Assembly (NCBI RefSeq): GCF_021398715.1
Contig: NZ_CP090347.1
Span: 2,418,001 to 2,482,000, forward strand
DNA: 64,000 nt
From: Microbacterium binotii
GTDB lineage: Bacteria > Actinomycetota > Actinomycetes > Actinomycetales > Microbacteriaceae
Reading direction: 5' to 3'
Shown: in pieces, positions 1 to 9,516 of the stretch
Layout: each line of letters opens with the position of its first letter
Numbering within the stretch: the stretch's first letter is position 1
Position numbers and translations under genes: made by a program
Notes under the pieces: model-generated
What the model saw: the letters and a program-made list of their open reading frames with translations, nothing else
Told to the model about the DNA's origin: nothing
The model's database searches: none

Positions 1-11
1 GCGCGGCCGGA

Positions 12-1475
12 GTGACGGTCCTCGTCGACCTGGCCTACGATCCGGACCGCGATGAACTGCGGGCTCTGGCGGAGGCGGCGGCGCACGTCGACGGCGCAGC
101 GATCATGCCGTTGTCCCTGGGGCCGGACGGAACCGTCCTGCACGCCGGAGGTTTCCCGCCCGCCCACGGCGGCGACGCATATCCGCTGCTGCGGGGCCTG
201 CCCGCGGACGACGCACGCGCGCTCGGAGGTTCCGTCGAGATCCCGATGATCACGGGCCCCAACCTCGCCGCCGCGACGGACATCCTGCGCGACGGACTCG
301 ACGTCGAGCGCGTCCACGCCGTCTCGGATATCGGTGCACACTTGCGAGGGCGGGGCTACAGAGCATACGTCCGGACCGAGGACCCGTGGCGCGTCCCGTT
401 CCTTGCCCATCCCCCCCGGCCGGCTCGGGCAGCATCGACGGCGGACGTGCAGGATGGTCTCCGGCCGTACCTGGCTCCGCTCGACCTCGACCTCGACCAG
501 GCGGGCCGGGTCGTGCGGAGTCCGGCTTCTGCGCCGACGCGATTGCGGTGGGCGATCAAGACGGCGGCACCCGCAGACCGCGCCGCGGCTCGGTCGTGGG
601 GCGACCTCCACTTCGCGGAGGGGCTCGCAGCGGCTCTCAGACGCCTGGACCAGCACGTCGTGATCGACAGCCGCGACTCGGCTGAGCGCCCCACCTCCGA
701 CGTGGACGACGTCGTGGTCGTGATCCGTGGGTTGTATGCCTATGTTCCCCCCGCGTCGGCGACATCGCTGCTCTGGGTCATCAGCCACCCCGACCAGGTT
801 CTACCGGCAGAGGCGCGCCGCTACGACGCGGTCTTCGCGGCTTCCGCGCCCTGGGCCCGACGCATGTCGCAGGAGTGGGGGGTGCGGATAGAACCGCTTC
901 TGCAGGCGACCTCCCCCGAGCGCTTCCGCCCTTCGGGACGCCCTCGTACCGACGGACCGCTTTTCGTCGGCAACAGCAGAGGAGTGGATCGACCGATCGT
1001 CCGCGCAACCGCCGAACGGTGCCACGACATGCGGGTCTACGGCGGCGGCTGGGAGGGGGTCCTGCCACCGTCCGTCGTCCGTGGCGAGCACGCGCCGAAC
1101 GACGAGTTGCCCGCGATGTACGAGAGCGCGCTCTACGTCGTGAACGACCACTGGCCCGAGATGCAGCGCGACGGCTTCATCTCCAATCGTCTGTTCGATG
1201 TCGTCGCCGCCGGTGGACGAGCGCTCAGCGACTCGGTCGAGGGGGTGGAAGAGCTGTTCGGCGGCGCCGTTGCGGTCGCGCACTCGGACCTCGAGCTGAA
1301 CGAGATGCTGAGCGGCGACGCGGACGCGCTCTTCGCCGATGACGCCGCTCTCGCTCGGGTCTCCGACCGGATCCGCCGCGAACACTCGTTCGACAGCCGT
1401 GCGCGCACGCTGCTCGATGCCGCCCGGACAGCACGGGCGGGCGACGTCGGCGTCAGCGACTGCGAACCGAGGTGA
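12..1475 (+). CDS. CgeB-like glycosyltransferase, start possibly outside the window
   Basis: The 487-residue product resembles CgeB/YkvP-type glycosyltransferases. The C-terminal half (about residues 315-460) has a nucleotide-sugar-binding layout: a short strand ending LFVGNSRG, then MRVYGGGW, a YESALYVVND segment and a GGRALSDSVEGVEELF segment, which fits a Rossmann-like GT-B C-terminal domain. The GTG used here has no clear ribosome site, and the frame stays open to the window edge, so the N-terminus may lie further upstream. Its last 23 bases overlap tail-to-tail with the exporter ATPase gene on the other strand. A cytoplasmic role in building the surface polymer is inferred from the neighbours. 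Donor and acceptor cannot be named. Confidence 0.75.
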   Translation: MTVLVDLAYDPDRDELRALAEAAAHVDGAAIMPLSLGPDGTVLHAGGFPPAHGGDAYPLLRGLPADDARALGGSVEIPMITGPNLAAATDILRDGLDVERVHAVSDIGAHLRGRGYRAYVRTEDPWRVPFLAHPPRPARAASTADVQDGLRPYLAPLDLDLDQAGRVVRSPASAPTRLRWAIKTAAPADRAAARSWGDLHFAEGLAAALRRLDQHVVIDSRDSAERPTSDVDDVVVVIRGLYAYVPPASATSLLWVISHPDQVLPAEARRYDAVFAASAPWARRMSQEWGVRIEPLLQATSPERFRPSGRPRTDGPLFVGNSRGVDRPIVRATAERCHDMRVYGGGWEGVLPPSVVRGEHAPNDELPAMYESALYVVNDHWPEMQRDGFISNRLFDVVAAGGRALSDSVEGVEELFGGAVAVAHSDLELNEMLSGDADALFADDAALARVSDRIRREHSFDSRARTLLDAARTARAGDVGVSDCEPR

Positions 1476-2670
1476 CCGCGGCGTCCGCGTAGACGGTGCC
1501 GGTGCGTTCCTCGCTCATAGGCACGTAGAAGCGAGCGCCCTGCCAGAGGATGTCTGCTCCGACGCCGTTCTCGTCGAGCACCTGAGCGTTCACGAAGTAC
1601 TGACCGCCGCCGAAGGCGGCGTCGGGGATCGTGTAGGTGACAACCGCCGGGCCGGGGCCCACCGGACCGTGGGTGTCTCCGGTCAGACGGCGGACGCTCG
1701 TGCCGAAGACCTGCTGGCCGGTCGGGGTGTCGATGCTGAACGAGGTCTGCCACTGACTGTGGGCGGCCGCGTGGTCGACCGTGATCTCGATGAGCACGTC
1801 GTCGCCTGGATTGACGTCCTGGACCGGCTCACCGACGGAGTTCAGGACCCTCACGACGGTGACGGCGTACTCGCTCGCCGACGATTCGGGGTCGTTCTCC
1901 ATCCGCGCCTGTCGCTTGCCTTCCATGATCTCGCGGTGGACCTTGGTCGCCTCCGCGGCCGGCCCGATGAACGCGATCTCGCCGTGCTGGAGCACCACGC
2001 CCTGATCGCAGATGTCCATCACCTGGGCGGCCGAGTGCGAGACGAGGACGATCGTTCGCCCCTCGCGCTGAAACTCGCGGATCTTGTCCATGCACTTACG
2101 TTGGAACGCTTCGTCGCCGACGGCGAGCACCTCGTCGACGAGGAGGATGTCCGGGTCCGTGTGCACAGCGACCGCGAACGCGAGACGCACGTACATGCCG
2201 GAGGAGTAGAACTTGACCTGTGTATCGATGAAGTCCGCGATCTCGGCGAACTCGACGATGCTGTCGAACCGCTCGTCGGTCTGTTCCTTGGTCAATCCGA
2301 GGATCGACGCATTCAGATAGACGTTGTCACGGCCGGAGAGGTCCGGGTGGAAGCCCGCCCCCAGCTCCAGCAGGGCGGCGAGACGACCGCGACGATACAC
2401 GGTGCCCGACGTCGGCTCGATGATGCCGCCGATCACCTTGAGCAGGGTGCTCTTACCCGAGCCGTTCGGTCCCATGAGGGCGATCGATGCTCCCGCCGGG
2501 ATGGAGAAGGTGACGTCCTTGAGCGACTGGAACTCCTCGCGATGCTGACGTCCGCGACGCCCGAGCGTGACGATGCGCTCCTTCAACGAGTTGTCCTTGC
2601 GCAGGGCGAACGTCTTGGACACCTCGTCGATGACGATGACCTCTGGCACTGCCGATGTCTGTTCGCTCAC
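1453..2670 (-). CDS. wzt: Polysaccharide ABC exporter ATPase (Wzt/TagH type) with C-terminal polymer-recognition domain
   Basis: ATPase of an ABC-2 exporter that moves a finished lipid-linked polysaccharide across the membrane. About 405 residues. Walker A is GPNGSGKST near residues 67-75, the signature is the variant YSSGMYVRLAF, and Walker B is ILLVDEVLAVGDE. After the ATPase domain (to about residue 250) comes a beta-rich region of about 140 residues of Wzt_C type, which in characterised Wzt proteins binds the polymer and sets export specificity. I place the start at the GTG at 2670, one base after the permease stop. A longer reading from 2715 would overlap the permease and adds an Arg/Ser-rich stretch unlike the family. 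Confidence 0.93.
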   Translation of the reverse strand: MSEQTSAVPEVIVIDEVSKTFALRKDNSLKERIVTLGRRGRQHREEFQSLKDVTFSIPAGASIALMGPNGSGKSTLLKVIGGIIEPTSGTVYRRGRLAALLELGAGFHPDLSGRDNVYLNASILGLTKEQTDERFDSIVEFAEIADFIDTQVKFYSSGMYVRLAFAVAVHTDPDILLVDEVLAVGDEAFQRKCMDKIREFQREGRTIVLVSHSAAQVMDICDQGVVLQHGEIAFIGPAAEATKVHREIMEGKRQARMENDPESSASEYAVTVVRVLNSVGEPVQDVNPGDDVLIEITVDHAAAHSQWQTSFSIDTPTGQQVFGTSVRRLTGDTHGPVGPGPAVVTYTIPDAAFGGGQYFVNAQVLDENGVGADILWQGARFYVPMSEERTGTVYADAAVTSVRSR

Positions 2671-2671
2671 G

Positions 2672-3589
2672 TCATAGCTCCTGCGCGAAGTTGCCCTGCA
2701 GCCGCGCGAAGACACGCTGGCACAGGAAGACCAGCACGAGGCCGATGAGGAAGGCGATCCCCATCCGCATGAGCAGGTCCGGCGGATAGTCCGAGGGGGT
2801 TCCGCTCCCCCAGAAAGCGCGGTGGAACCCCAGCACGGCCAGGGTCAGCGGACTCGCGGTGTACAGCTCGAGGATCCAGGTGGGAAGACCGAACCGTGCG
2901 ACCTGATCGCCCACCATCGTCCATGCGTAGACGATCGGCGATGCCCAGAGCGCGAGCATCAGCACGACCTGTGTCAGGTACTGCACGTCACGCAGATAGA
3001 CGTTGAGTGCCGCGAGAAGCATCCCGAAGGCGAGAGCGTAGACCAGGATGAGCAGCACCGAAGGGAAGAAGTACAGCAGCGACCAGGAGAGATTCGGGGT
3101 CCCGAGGGTGAAGCTGGCCACGATCAGCACGAGGAGCTGAACGCCGAACGTGAACAGCGCGGACCCGGTCGCCGCCAGCGGGAACACCTCGCGGGGAACG
3201 TAGACCTTCTTCACGAGCCCCGCGTTCGCGACGATCGAGCCGGTGGCTCCCGAGAGCGTCTCGGAGAACAACCCGTAGACCGTGAGTCCCGAGAAGATGT
3301 AGACGGCGAAGTCCGGGATGCCGCGCGCCGCACCCAGGATCTGCCCCATGACGAGGAAATAGACGGCGAGCTGCACGAGGGGGTTGATCAGGGTCCACAG
3401 CAGCCCCAGGACACTGTCCTTGTACCGCGCCTTGACGTCACGACGGACCAGCAAGGAGAGGAGCTGGCGGTGATTCCAGATCTCGGTGACCGTGCGCCCG
3501 AAACCTCGCAGCCCCTCGCGACTGGGCGTCACGGGCTGCAGAGGCTGAGACGCCAATCGGCTGAACCTGACGGCTGCGCTCTCGTTCAA
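2672..3589 (-). CDS. wzm: Polysaccharide ABC exporter permease (Wzm/TagG type)
   Basis: Membrane half of the ABC-2 polysaccharide exporter, 305 residues. A cytoplasmic N-terminus of about 55 residues includes the amphipathic segment LLVRRDVKARYKDSVLG, which is typical of the family. About six membrane spans follow. It pairs with the ATPase gene that begins one base after its stop, so the two are translated together. The apparent start is a TTG preceded by a GAGAGG-like ribosome site at a slightly long spacing, and upstream is a TATAGT -10-like box. Wzm/Wzt pairs in Gram-positive bacteria export teichoic acid or O-antigen-like polymers. The neighbouring rhamnose genes suggest a rhamnan-type cargo. 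Confidence 0.92.
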   Translation of the reverse strand: MNESAAVRFSRLASQPLQPVTPSREGLRGFGRTVTEIWNHRQLLSLLVRRDVKARYKDSVLGLLWTLINPLVQLAVYFLVMGQILGAARGIPDFAVYIFSGLTVYGLFSETLSGATGSIVANAGLVKKVYVPREVFPLAATGSALFTFGVQLLVLIVASFTLGTPNLSWSLLYFFPSVLLILVYALAFGMLLAALNVYLRDVQYLTQVVLMLALWASPIVYAWTMVGDQVARFGLPTWILELYTASPLTLAVLGFHRAFWGSGTPSDYPPDLLMRMGIAFLIGLVLVFLCQRVFARLQGNFAQEL

Positions 3590-3625
3590 GTGCTGCCACT
3601 ACCTCTCGTTCGCACCAACTGAGAA

Positions 3626-3631
3626 ACTATA
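3626..3631 (-). promoter_or_regulatory. Putative -10 box of the wzm-wzt operon
   Basis: TATAGT read on the minus strand, placed so that transcription would begin about 30 nt before the wzm start. No convincing -35 hexamer is visible. Its base composition stands out against GC-rich surroundings. Confidence 0.35.
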
Positions 3632-3663
3632 GCCGGGCGAGCCCGAGGATCCGGTGTGTGCAC

Positions 3664-4842
<1,179 letters not shown>

Positions 4843-4855
4843 TTAGGTGAGCTCG

Positions 4856-4901
4856 TCTCGGATCGCTCGAGAGGATCGCGTCTCCGATCGCTTGAGAGGA
4901 T
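4856..4901. repeat. Tandem 21-nt direct repeat in the glf/glycosyltransferase divergent promoter region
   Basis: Two copies, 4856-4876 and 4881-4901, differ at only two positions and repeat with a 25-bp period. Core: GATCGCTYGAGAGGAT. They lie between two divergent genes, where a regulator could act on both. A TAAGCT box (minus strand, 4840-4845) that could be the glf -10 lies just outside the first copy. Confidence 0.6.
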
Positions 4902-4955
4902 AGGACCGTCACCCATGAGCGGCCCGTTCGGGGCGTGGAGGGCACGGAAGGAATC

Positions 4956-5837
4956 ATGACTCTCGACATCTGCGTCCCGTATTGGGGAGACCCGGAGACC
5001 TTCATGCGCACGATCGACTCCGTGCGGGCGCAGTCCGATCCTCACTGGCGCCTGGTCATCATCGACGATGCGTATCCGGGCGACGCGATCGAGCGTTACG
5101 TCTCGACGTTGGACGATCACCGCATCGAGTACCGGCGCAACGAGCACAATGTCGGGATCATCGAGAACTTCCGCCGCGCCGTGCGGGCGGCGACCGGCTC
5201 CCACGTCGTCATCCTCGGGGCCGACGATCTCCTCATGCCCGAGTACGTCGCGCATATCCGCTCGGTCATCGCCGACGATCCCAGCGTCGACGTCATCCAA
5301 CCCGGCGTCCACGTCATCGATGCGCACGGCGGTCGGGCCCGGTCCCTCGTGGACACCGTCAAGCTGAAGCTTCTGACGCCGCGCCACCCCGCGATACTGC
5401 GAGGAGAGGAGATGAGCGCCTCTCTGCTGCGCGGAAACTGGCTCTACTGGCCCTCACTCGCTCTGCGCGTGGAGCCCGCGAGCTCGGTCGGCTTCCGCGA
5501 TGACCTGCCCATCATCCTCGACCTCGCTCTTCTTCTCGACATCGCCTCTCGAGGAGGCTCGCTGCGCTACACGGCGGTGACGTGCTTCGCCTACCGGCGC
5601 CACGCGGCGAGTCTGTCGCAGACCTCGTTGCGCGACGGTTCGCGTTTCGTGGACGAGCGCCGGTTCTACCGCGAGGCAGCGGCCGACGCGGCGGCGCGAG
5701 GGTGGCGCCGCGCCGCGCGCGCGGCTCGATGGCGGTTGATGTCGCGGCTGCACGCGCTCAGCGTCCTGCCCGGCGTGATCCTGCGCGGCTCGCGGAAGGC
5801 AGCGGTCGCTGCAGCGATGCTCGCATTCGGCGACTAG
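4956..5837 (+). CDS. Family 2 glycosyltransferase
   Basis: GT-A fold glycosyltransferase of 293 residues. It opens with LDICVPYWGDPETFMRTIDSV, the nucleotide-binding strand of GT2. VIIDDAYPGD carries the first Asp pair and VVILGADDLLMPEYV carries the DxD-like metal site near residue 90. No membrane span is evident before a short hydrophobic stretch near the C-terminus. The ATG at 4956 is preceded by GGAAGGA at good spacing. An in-frame ATG 21 bases upstream is less likely. It is transcribed away from glf and toward the dehydrogenase, so it probably heads a plus-strand set of sugar-transfer genes. Substrate unknown. Confidence 0.88.
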   Translation: MTLDICVPYWGDPETFMRTIDSVRAQSDPHWRLVIIDDAYPGDAIERYVSTLDDHRIEYRRNEHNVGIIENFRRAVRAATGSHVVILGADDLLMPEYVAHIRSVIADDPSVDVIQPGVHVIDAHGGRARSLVDTVKLKLLTPRHPAILRGEEMSASLLRGNWLYWPSLALRVEPASSVGFRDDLPIILDLALLLDIASRGGSLRYTAVTCFAYRRHAASLSQTSLRDGSRFVDERRFYREAAADAAARGWRRAARAARWRLMSRLHALSVLPGVILRGSRKAAVAAAMLAFGD

Positions 5838-5899
5838 CCTCCGATCCGGGCCGACCGTCATGCCCGCATGCCGCACGGCCATATCGTTCGAATACTCGT

Positions 5900-5914
5900 T
5901 ACGCTGGTCAGCGT
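5900..5914 (+). promoter_or_regulatory. Putative -10 box overlapping a small inverted repeat upstream of the dehydrogenase
   Basis: TACGCT at 5900-5905 could be a -10 element giving a leader of about 28 nt before the ATG at 5940. It overlaps the inverted repeat ACGCTG-GT-CAGCGT (5901-5914), which could be an operator. No -35 hexamer is recognisable. Confidence 0.3.
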
Positions 5915-5939
5915 TGTCCGGGACAGGAAGAGCGCGCAT

Positions 5940-7139
5940 ATGGGTTTCGAGAATGATGTCGTCGTCGTCGGAGGTGGCGGACACGTCGGGCTTCCGCTGG
6001 CGATCGCCTTCGCGAGTCGGGGCAAGCGCACCGTCGTCTACGACCTCTCTCCGTCGGCCGTCGCCGCGATCCGAGAAGCCCGGATGCCGTTCCTGGAGCC
6101 GGGCGCGGACGAGGTCCTCGCGCAGGTCGTGTCGAGTGGACTGCTGACCGCCTCGACGGATCCCGCGGTCGTCTCCACCGCCGAGAACGTCGTCGTCGTC
6201 ATCGGCACACCGGTGGACGAACACCTCAACCCCGACCCGAATGCGATCGGGAAGGCTCTCGCCGTCTGCGAGCCGCACTTCCGAGACGGCCAGTTGATGG
6301 TGTTGCGCAGCACGATCTATCCCGGCGTCACCGCGCTGACGCGTCAGACCCTCGACCGGATGGGCCTGGCCATCGAACTCGCCTTCTGTCCGGAACGCAT
6401 TGCCGAGCATCGTGCGATGACGGAGCTCTTCGAGCTCCCGCAGATCGTCTCCGGGTACACCCCCGAATCGGTCGCGCGCGCCTCGGCGCTCTTTCGTACG
6501 CTGACGAACACGATCGTGGAACTGACCCCGGAGGAAGCAGAGCTGGCGAAGCTCTTCACGAACACCTGGCGCTACATCAAGTTCGCCGCGGTGAACCAGT
6601 TCTACATGATGGCCAATGCGAAGGGCATCGATTTCGAGCGGGTGCGCGCAGGCCTCACCATGGACTACCCGCGAGCGCAGGACATGCCCGGCGCCGGATT
6701 CGCCGCCGGCCCCTGCTTGTTCAAGGACACGATGCAGTTGGCAGCGTTCAGCGACAACACCTTCCAGCTCGGCCACGCCGCCATGCTCGTCAACGAGGGT
6801 CTTCCCCTTCACCTGGCGAGCCAGCTCGAGATGAAGCATGACCTGAGCTCGCTCACCGTCGGCATTCTGGGCATGGCGTTCAAGGCGGGATCGGATGACA
6901 TCCGCTCGAGCCTGTCGTACAAGCTCAAGCGCGTCCTCACCTTCAAAGCGCGCGAGGTGCTGACGACCGATCCTTACGTCTCCGCCGAAACGGACGACAC
7001 GCTTCTGCCGCTGGATGAGGTGCTCGAGCGCAGCGACATCCTCATCATCGCCACACCGCATCCCGAGTATCGTGAACTCGTGACGGACAAGCCGGTGGCG
7101 GATGTCTGGAACCTTCTCGGAAACGGGGTGCTGGTGTGA
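5940..7139 (+). CDS. UDP-glucose/UDP-ManNAc dehydrogenase family protein
   Basis: NAD-dependent nucleotide-sugar dehydrogenase that oxidises a UDP-hexose to its uronic acid in two steps. 399 residues. The N-terminal Rossmann motif reads VVVVGGGGHVGLPLA and the GTPVDE segment follows. The catalytic Cys lies in GPCLFKDTM (about residue 260), in the form seen in WecC-like enzymes. The C-terminal domain holds GILGMAFKAGSDDIRSS. The ATG at 5940 has GGACAGGAAG upstream and starts directly before the Rossmann strand. A longer in-frame start at 5868 would add an unrelated tail. Its stop overlaps the next gene (GTGA). It suggests an acidic sugar in the polymer. Exact substrate uncertain. Confidence 0.9.
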   Translation: MGFENDVVVVGGGGHVGLPLAIAFASRGKRTVVYDLSPSAVAAIREARMPFLEPGADEVLAQVVSSGLLTASTDPAVVSTAENVVVVIGTPVDEHLNPDPNAIGKALAVCEPHFRDGQLMVLRSTIYPGVTALTRQTLDRMGLAIELAFCPERIAEHRAMTELFELPQIVSGYTPESVARASALFRTLTNTIVELTPEEAELAKLFTNTWRYIKFAAVNQFYMMANAKGIDFERVRAGLTMDYPRAQDMPGAGFAAGPCLFKDTMQLAAFSDNTFQLGHAAMLVNEGLPLHLASQLEMKHDLSSLTVGILGMAFKAGSDDIRSSLSYKLKRVLTFKAREVLTTDPYVSAETDDTLLPLDEVLERSDILIIATPHPEYRELVTDKPVADVWNLLGNGVLV

Positions 7140-7894
7140 CCTCGGTCGCGCCCCGCGTTTCCATCGTCGTTCCGGCGTACAACGAGGGAGACGAGATAAC
7201 CGCCTTCCTGCAGCGCGTCTCGGCCACCGTGACCCTCCCGTTCGAGCTCCTGGTCGTCGTCGATTCGGACGACGACACCACGATTCCCGCTGTCGACCGC
7301 TTCCATGCGGAGGATGATCGGGTCAGGGCCGTGGTCAACACGTTCGGACGCGGTCCGGCGCAGGCCATCCGATACGGATTCGAGGTCGCCGCGGCGCCCA
7401 TCGTCGTCGTGACGATGGCGGACGGCAGCGACGACCCCCGGCAGATCGACTCGTTGACGGAGCTGGTCGAGCGCGGCGTCGTCGTCGCGGCCGGAAGCAG
7501 GTACATGGCCGGCGGCCAGCAGATCGGCGGGCCCCGTTTCAAACGCCTCCTCTCGCGCCTGGCGGGGCAATCGCTCCATCTCTTCGCCAACATCGGCACC
7601 CGCGACGCCACGAATTCCTTCAAGGCCTACGACGCCGACTTCGTCCGTCAGGTGACCATCCAGTCTCGGGACGGGTTCGAGATCGGTTTGGAGCTGACCG
7701 CCAAGGCGCGACGCGCGCGGCGCGCGGTGGCGGAGCTGCCGACCATCTGGTTGGACCGCACGACGGGCGTCTCGAACTTCCAGCTCCGCAAGTGGATACC
7801 CAAGTACCTTCGCTGGTACCGCTTCGCCTTCGGACCAGCCCTGCCTCTCGACCACATCGCACCGGCCGCGGCCGGAAGGAAAGGAAGTTCATGA
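7136..7894 (+). CDS. Family 2 glycosyltransferase
   Basis: 252-residue GT2 enzyme related to polyprenyl-phosphate sugar synthases. VSIVVPAYNEGDEI begins the fold, VVVDSDDDTT gives the first Asp cluster and VVTMADGSDDPRQ (about residues 95-108) is the DxD-like metal site. The C-terminus has no obvious membrane spans, so it probably acts at the cytoplasmic face. Its GTG start overlaps the dehydrogenase stop and its own stop overlaps the ATG of the epimerase, so the three are translationally coupled. With GtrA nearby, one possibility is that it loads a sugar on a polyprenyl carrier that GtrA helps flip (inference). Confidence 0.88.
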   Translation: MTSVAPRVSIVVPAYNEGDEITAFLQRVSATVTLPFELLVVVDSDDDTTIPAVDRFHAEDDRVRAVVNTFGRGPAQAIRYGFEVAAAPIVVVTMADGSDDPRQIDSLTELVERGVVVAAGSRYMAGGQQIGGPRFKRLLSRLAGQSLHLFANIGTRDATNSFKAYDADFVRQVTIQSRDGFEIGLELTAKARRARRAVAELPTIWLDRTTGVSNFQLRKWIPKYLRWYRFAFGPALPLDHIAPAAAGRKGSS

Positions 7895-8922
7895 GCGAGA
7901 AAGTTCTCGTCACCGGCTCTGCCGGTTTCATCGGCGGATACGTCGTCGAAGAGTTGCTCCGCCAGGGCTACGAAGTCGTGGGAGTGGACAACTACTCCAA
8001 GTACGGCCCCGTCAAGAAGTCATATGACGACGACCCCAACTACTCGCTCGTGGTGGCCGACGTGCTCGACACGGACCGCATGACCGAGCTGCTGTCCGAC
8101 TGCGACCACTTCATCGCAGGCGCCGCGCTCATCGGCGGGATCTCCTACTTCCACACCTACCAGTACGACCTGCTGGCCACGAACGAGCGCATCATCGCCT
8201 CGTCCTGCGATGCGGCGATCCGCGTGAAGAAGGCCGGCGGCCGACTCAAGAAGGTCACGTACATGTCGTCTTCGATGGTGTTCGAGTCCACAGACCGCTG
8301 GCCGTCGAAGGAGGGAGACGAGCGCGAGGTCCCGCCGCCCCTCTCGTCCTATGGTTTCCAGAAGCTCGCCGTCGAGTACTTCGCCCGGGCAGCGAAGGGA
8401 CAGTACGACGTCGACTTCACGATTCTCCGACCGTTCAACTGCGTCGGCATCGGGGAATCCCGCGCACTGGGTGACGTCGAGATCAACTCCGGCAACGTGC
8501 AGCTCGCCATGAGCCACGTCGTCCCGGACCTCGTTCAGAAGGTGCTCAAGGGTCAGGATCCCCTTCACATCCTCGGCGAAGGCAACCAGGTGCGGCACTA
8601 CACCTATGGCGGCGATCTGGCCCGCGGCATCGTTGCGAGCCTCAACCACCCTGATGCGCTCAACAACGACTTCAACATCTCGACCGCGGTCGGCCACACC
8701 GTCACCGAGCTGGCGGAGGTGATCTGGCGCAAGATCAAGGGCCCCGACGTGCCCCTCCGTCTCGTGAACGACCCGGCCTTCGAGTACGACGTCCAGAAGC
8801 GCGTGCCCGACGTCACCAAGGCGAAGGAAGTGCTGGGATTCGAGGCCACGACCACCCTCGACGAGATGCTCGATGAGGTCATCCCGTGGATCGAGAACGC
8901 GGTCGCTGAAGGCACCATCTAA
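7891..8922 (+). CDS. NAD-dependent nucleotide-sugar epimerase/dehydratase
   Basis: Extended short-chain dehydrogenase of 343 residues that acts on a nucleotide sugar. The cofactor motif VTGSAGFIGGYV begins at residue 7. The catalytic Ser region is MSSSMVF and the YxxxK pair is in YGFQKLA. ILRPFNCVGIGE and the HYTYGGDLARGI segment are usual for this family. The ATG overlaps the previous stop (ATGA). It follows the dehydrogenase and a glycosyltransferase in one operon, so it probably makes the sugar that they transfer. C4-epimerase, dehydratase or reductase cannot be told apart from sequence alone. A hairpin follows the gene. Confidence 0.88.
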   Translation: MSEKVLVTGSAGFIGGYVVEELLRQGYEVVGVDNYSKYGPVKKSYDDDPNYSLVVADVLDTDRMTELLSDCDHFIAGAALIGGISYFHTYQYDLLATNERIIASSCDAAIRVKKAGGRLKKVTYMSSSMVFESTDRWPSKEGDEREVPPPLSSYGFQKLAVEYFARAAKGQYDVDFTILRPFNCVGIGESRALGDVEINSGNVQLAMSHVVPDLVQKVLKGQDPLHILGEGNQVRHYTYGGDLARGIVASLNHPDALNNDFNISTAVGHTVTELAEVIWRKIKGPDVPLRLVNDPAFEYDVQKRVPDVTKAKEVLGFEATTTLDEMLDEVIPWIENAVAEGTI

Positions 8923-8934
8923 CTCCACGGTGAA

Positions 8935-8968
8935 GGTGGGGAAGCCGACGTGGGTCGACTTCCCCACC
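8935..8968 (+). terminator. Hairpin between epimerase and gtrA genes
   Basis: Perfect 10-bp arms GGTGGGGAAG (8935-8944) and CTTCCCCACC (8959-8968), with a further CGA/TCG pairing inside. No T-run follows, so it may be a weak terminator or an RNA-stability element within the operon. Confidence 0.5.
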
Positions 8969-8994
8969 GACTCATGGGAGACGGGAGAGCACCG

Positions 8995-9507
8995 ATGCAT
9001 GTCGAACGATCTCGGGTTCGCGACTTCGTCATCCGCAACCTGCGGCGTGGAGGGATCTTCCTCGCCATCGGCGGACTCGGTTTCGTCGTCGACGCCGTCG
9101 TCTACAACCTGTTGGTGTTCGCCGGCGGTCAAGGGCCCCTGCACTCCGTGCCCCTGGTCGCGAAGACCATCGCGGTACTCGCGGGCCTCGTCGTCACCTA
9201 CCTCGGGAACAGGTTCCTCACCTACCGGGACCGGAAGACACCGACGACGTGGTCCCAGATCTTCCGCTATGCGTCCGTCAACGTCTTGGCCATCGCGCTG
9301 CAGCTCGCGTGCCTGGGGTTCTCGCGCTACGTGCTCGGACTGGACAGCGCCCTTGCCGACAATGTCTCCGGCACCCTGATCGGTCAGGCCGCGGCAACAG
9401 CGTTTCGCTACATCGTCTACACGAAGTGGGTCTTCCCCCACGCCCCGGGCAACGATCCTGTCAGCTACGTCGAGCACCACCAGGAGCGGACCGCCCCGCC
9501 CGCGTGA
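8995..9507 (+). CDS. GtrA-family membrane protein
   Basis: 170-residue integral membrane protein of the GtrA/PF04138 family, whose members are thought to flip polyprenyl-phosphate-linked sugars. Four hydrophobic spans are evident, starting with GGIFLAIGGLGFVVDAVVYNLLV and ending with an RYIVYTKWVFP segment, which is the typical C-terminal signature. The ATG at 8995 follows GGGAGACGGGAGAG. The start used has the family's short basic N-terminus (RDFVIRNLRRG). It converges tail-to-tail with the next gene, with only nine bases between stops. Partner glycosyltransferases are probably those just upstream. Confidence 0.9.
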   Translation: MHVERSRVRDFVIRNLRRGGIFLAIGGLGFVVDAVVYNLLVFAGGQGPLHSVPLVAKTIAVLAGLVVTYLGNRFLTYRDRKTPTTWSQIFRYASVNVLAIALQLACLGFSRYVLGLDSALADNVSGTLIGQAAATAFRYIVYTKWVFPHAPGNDPVSYVEHHQERTAPPA

Positions 9508-9516
9508 CGTCGGTGG

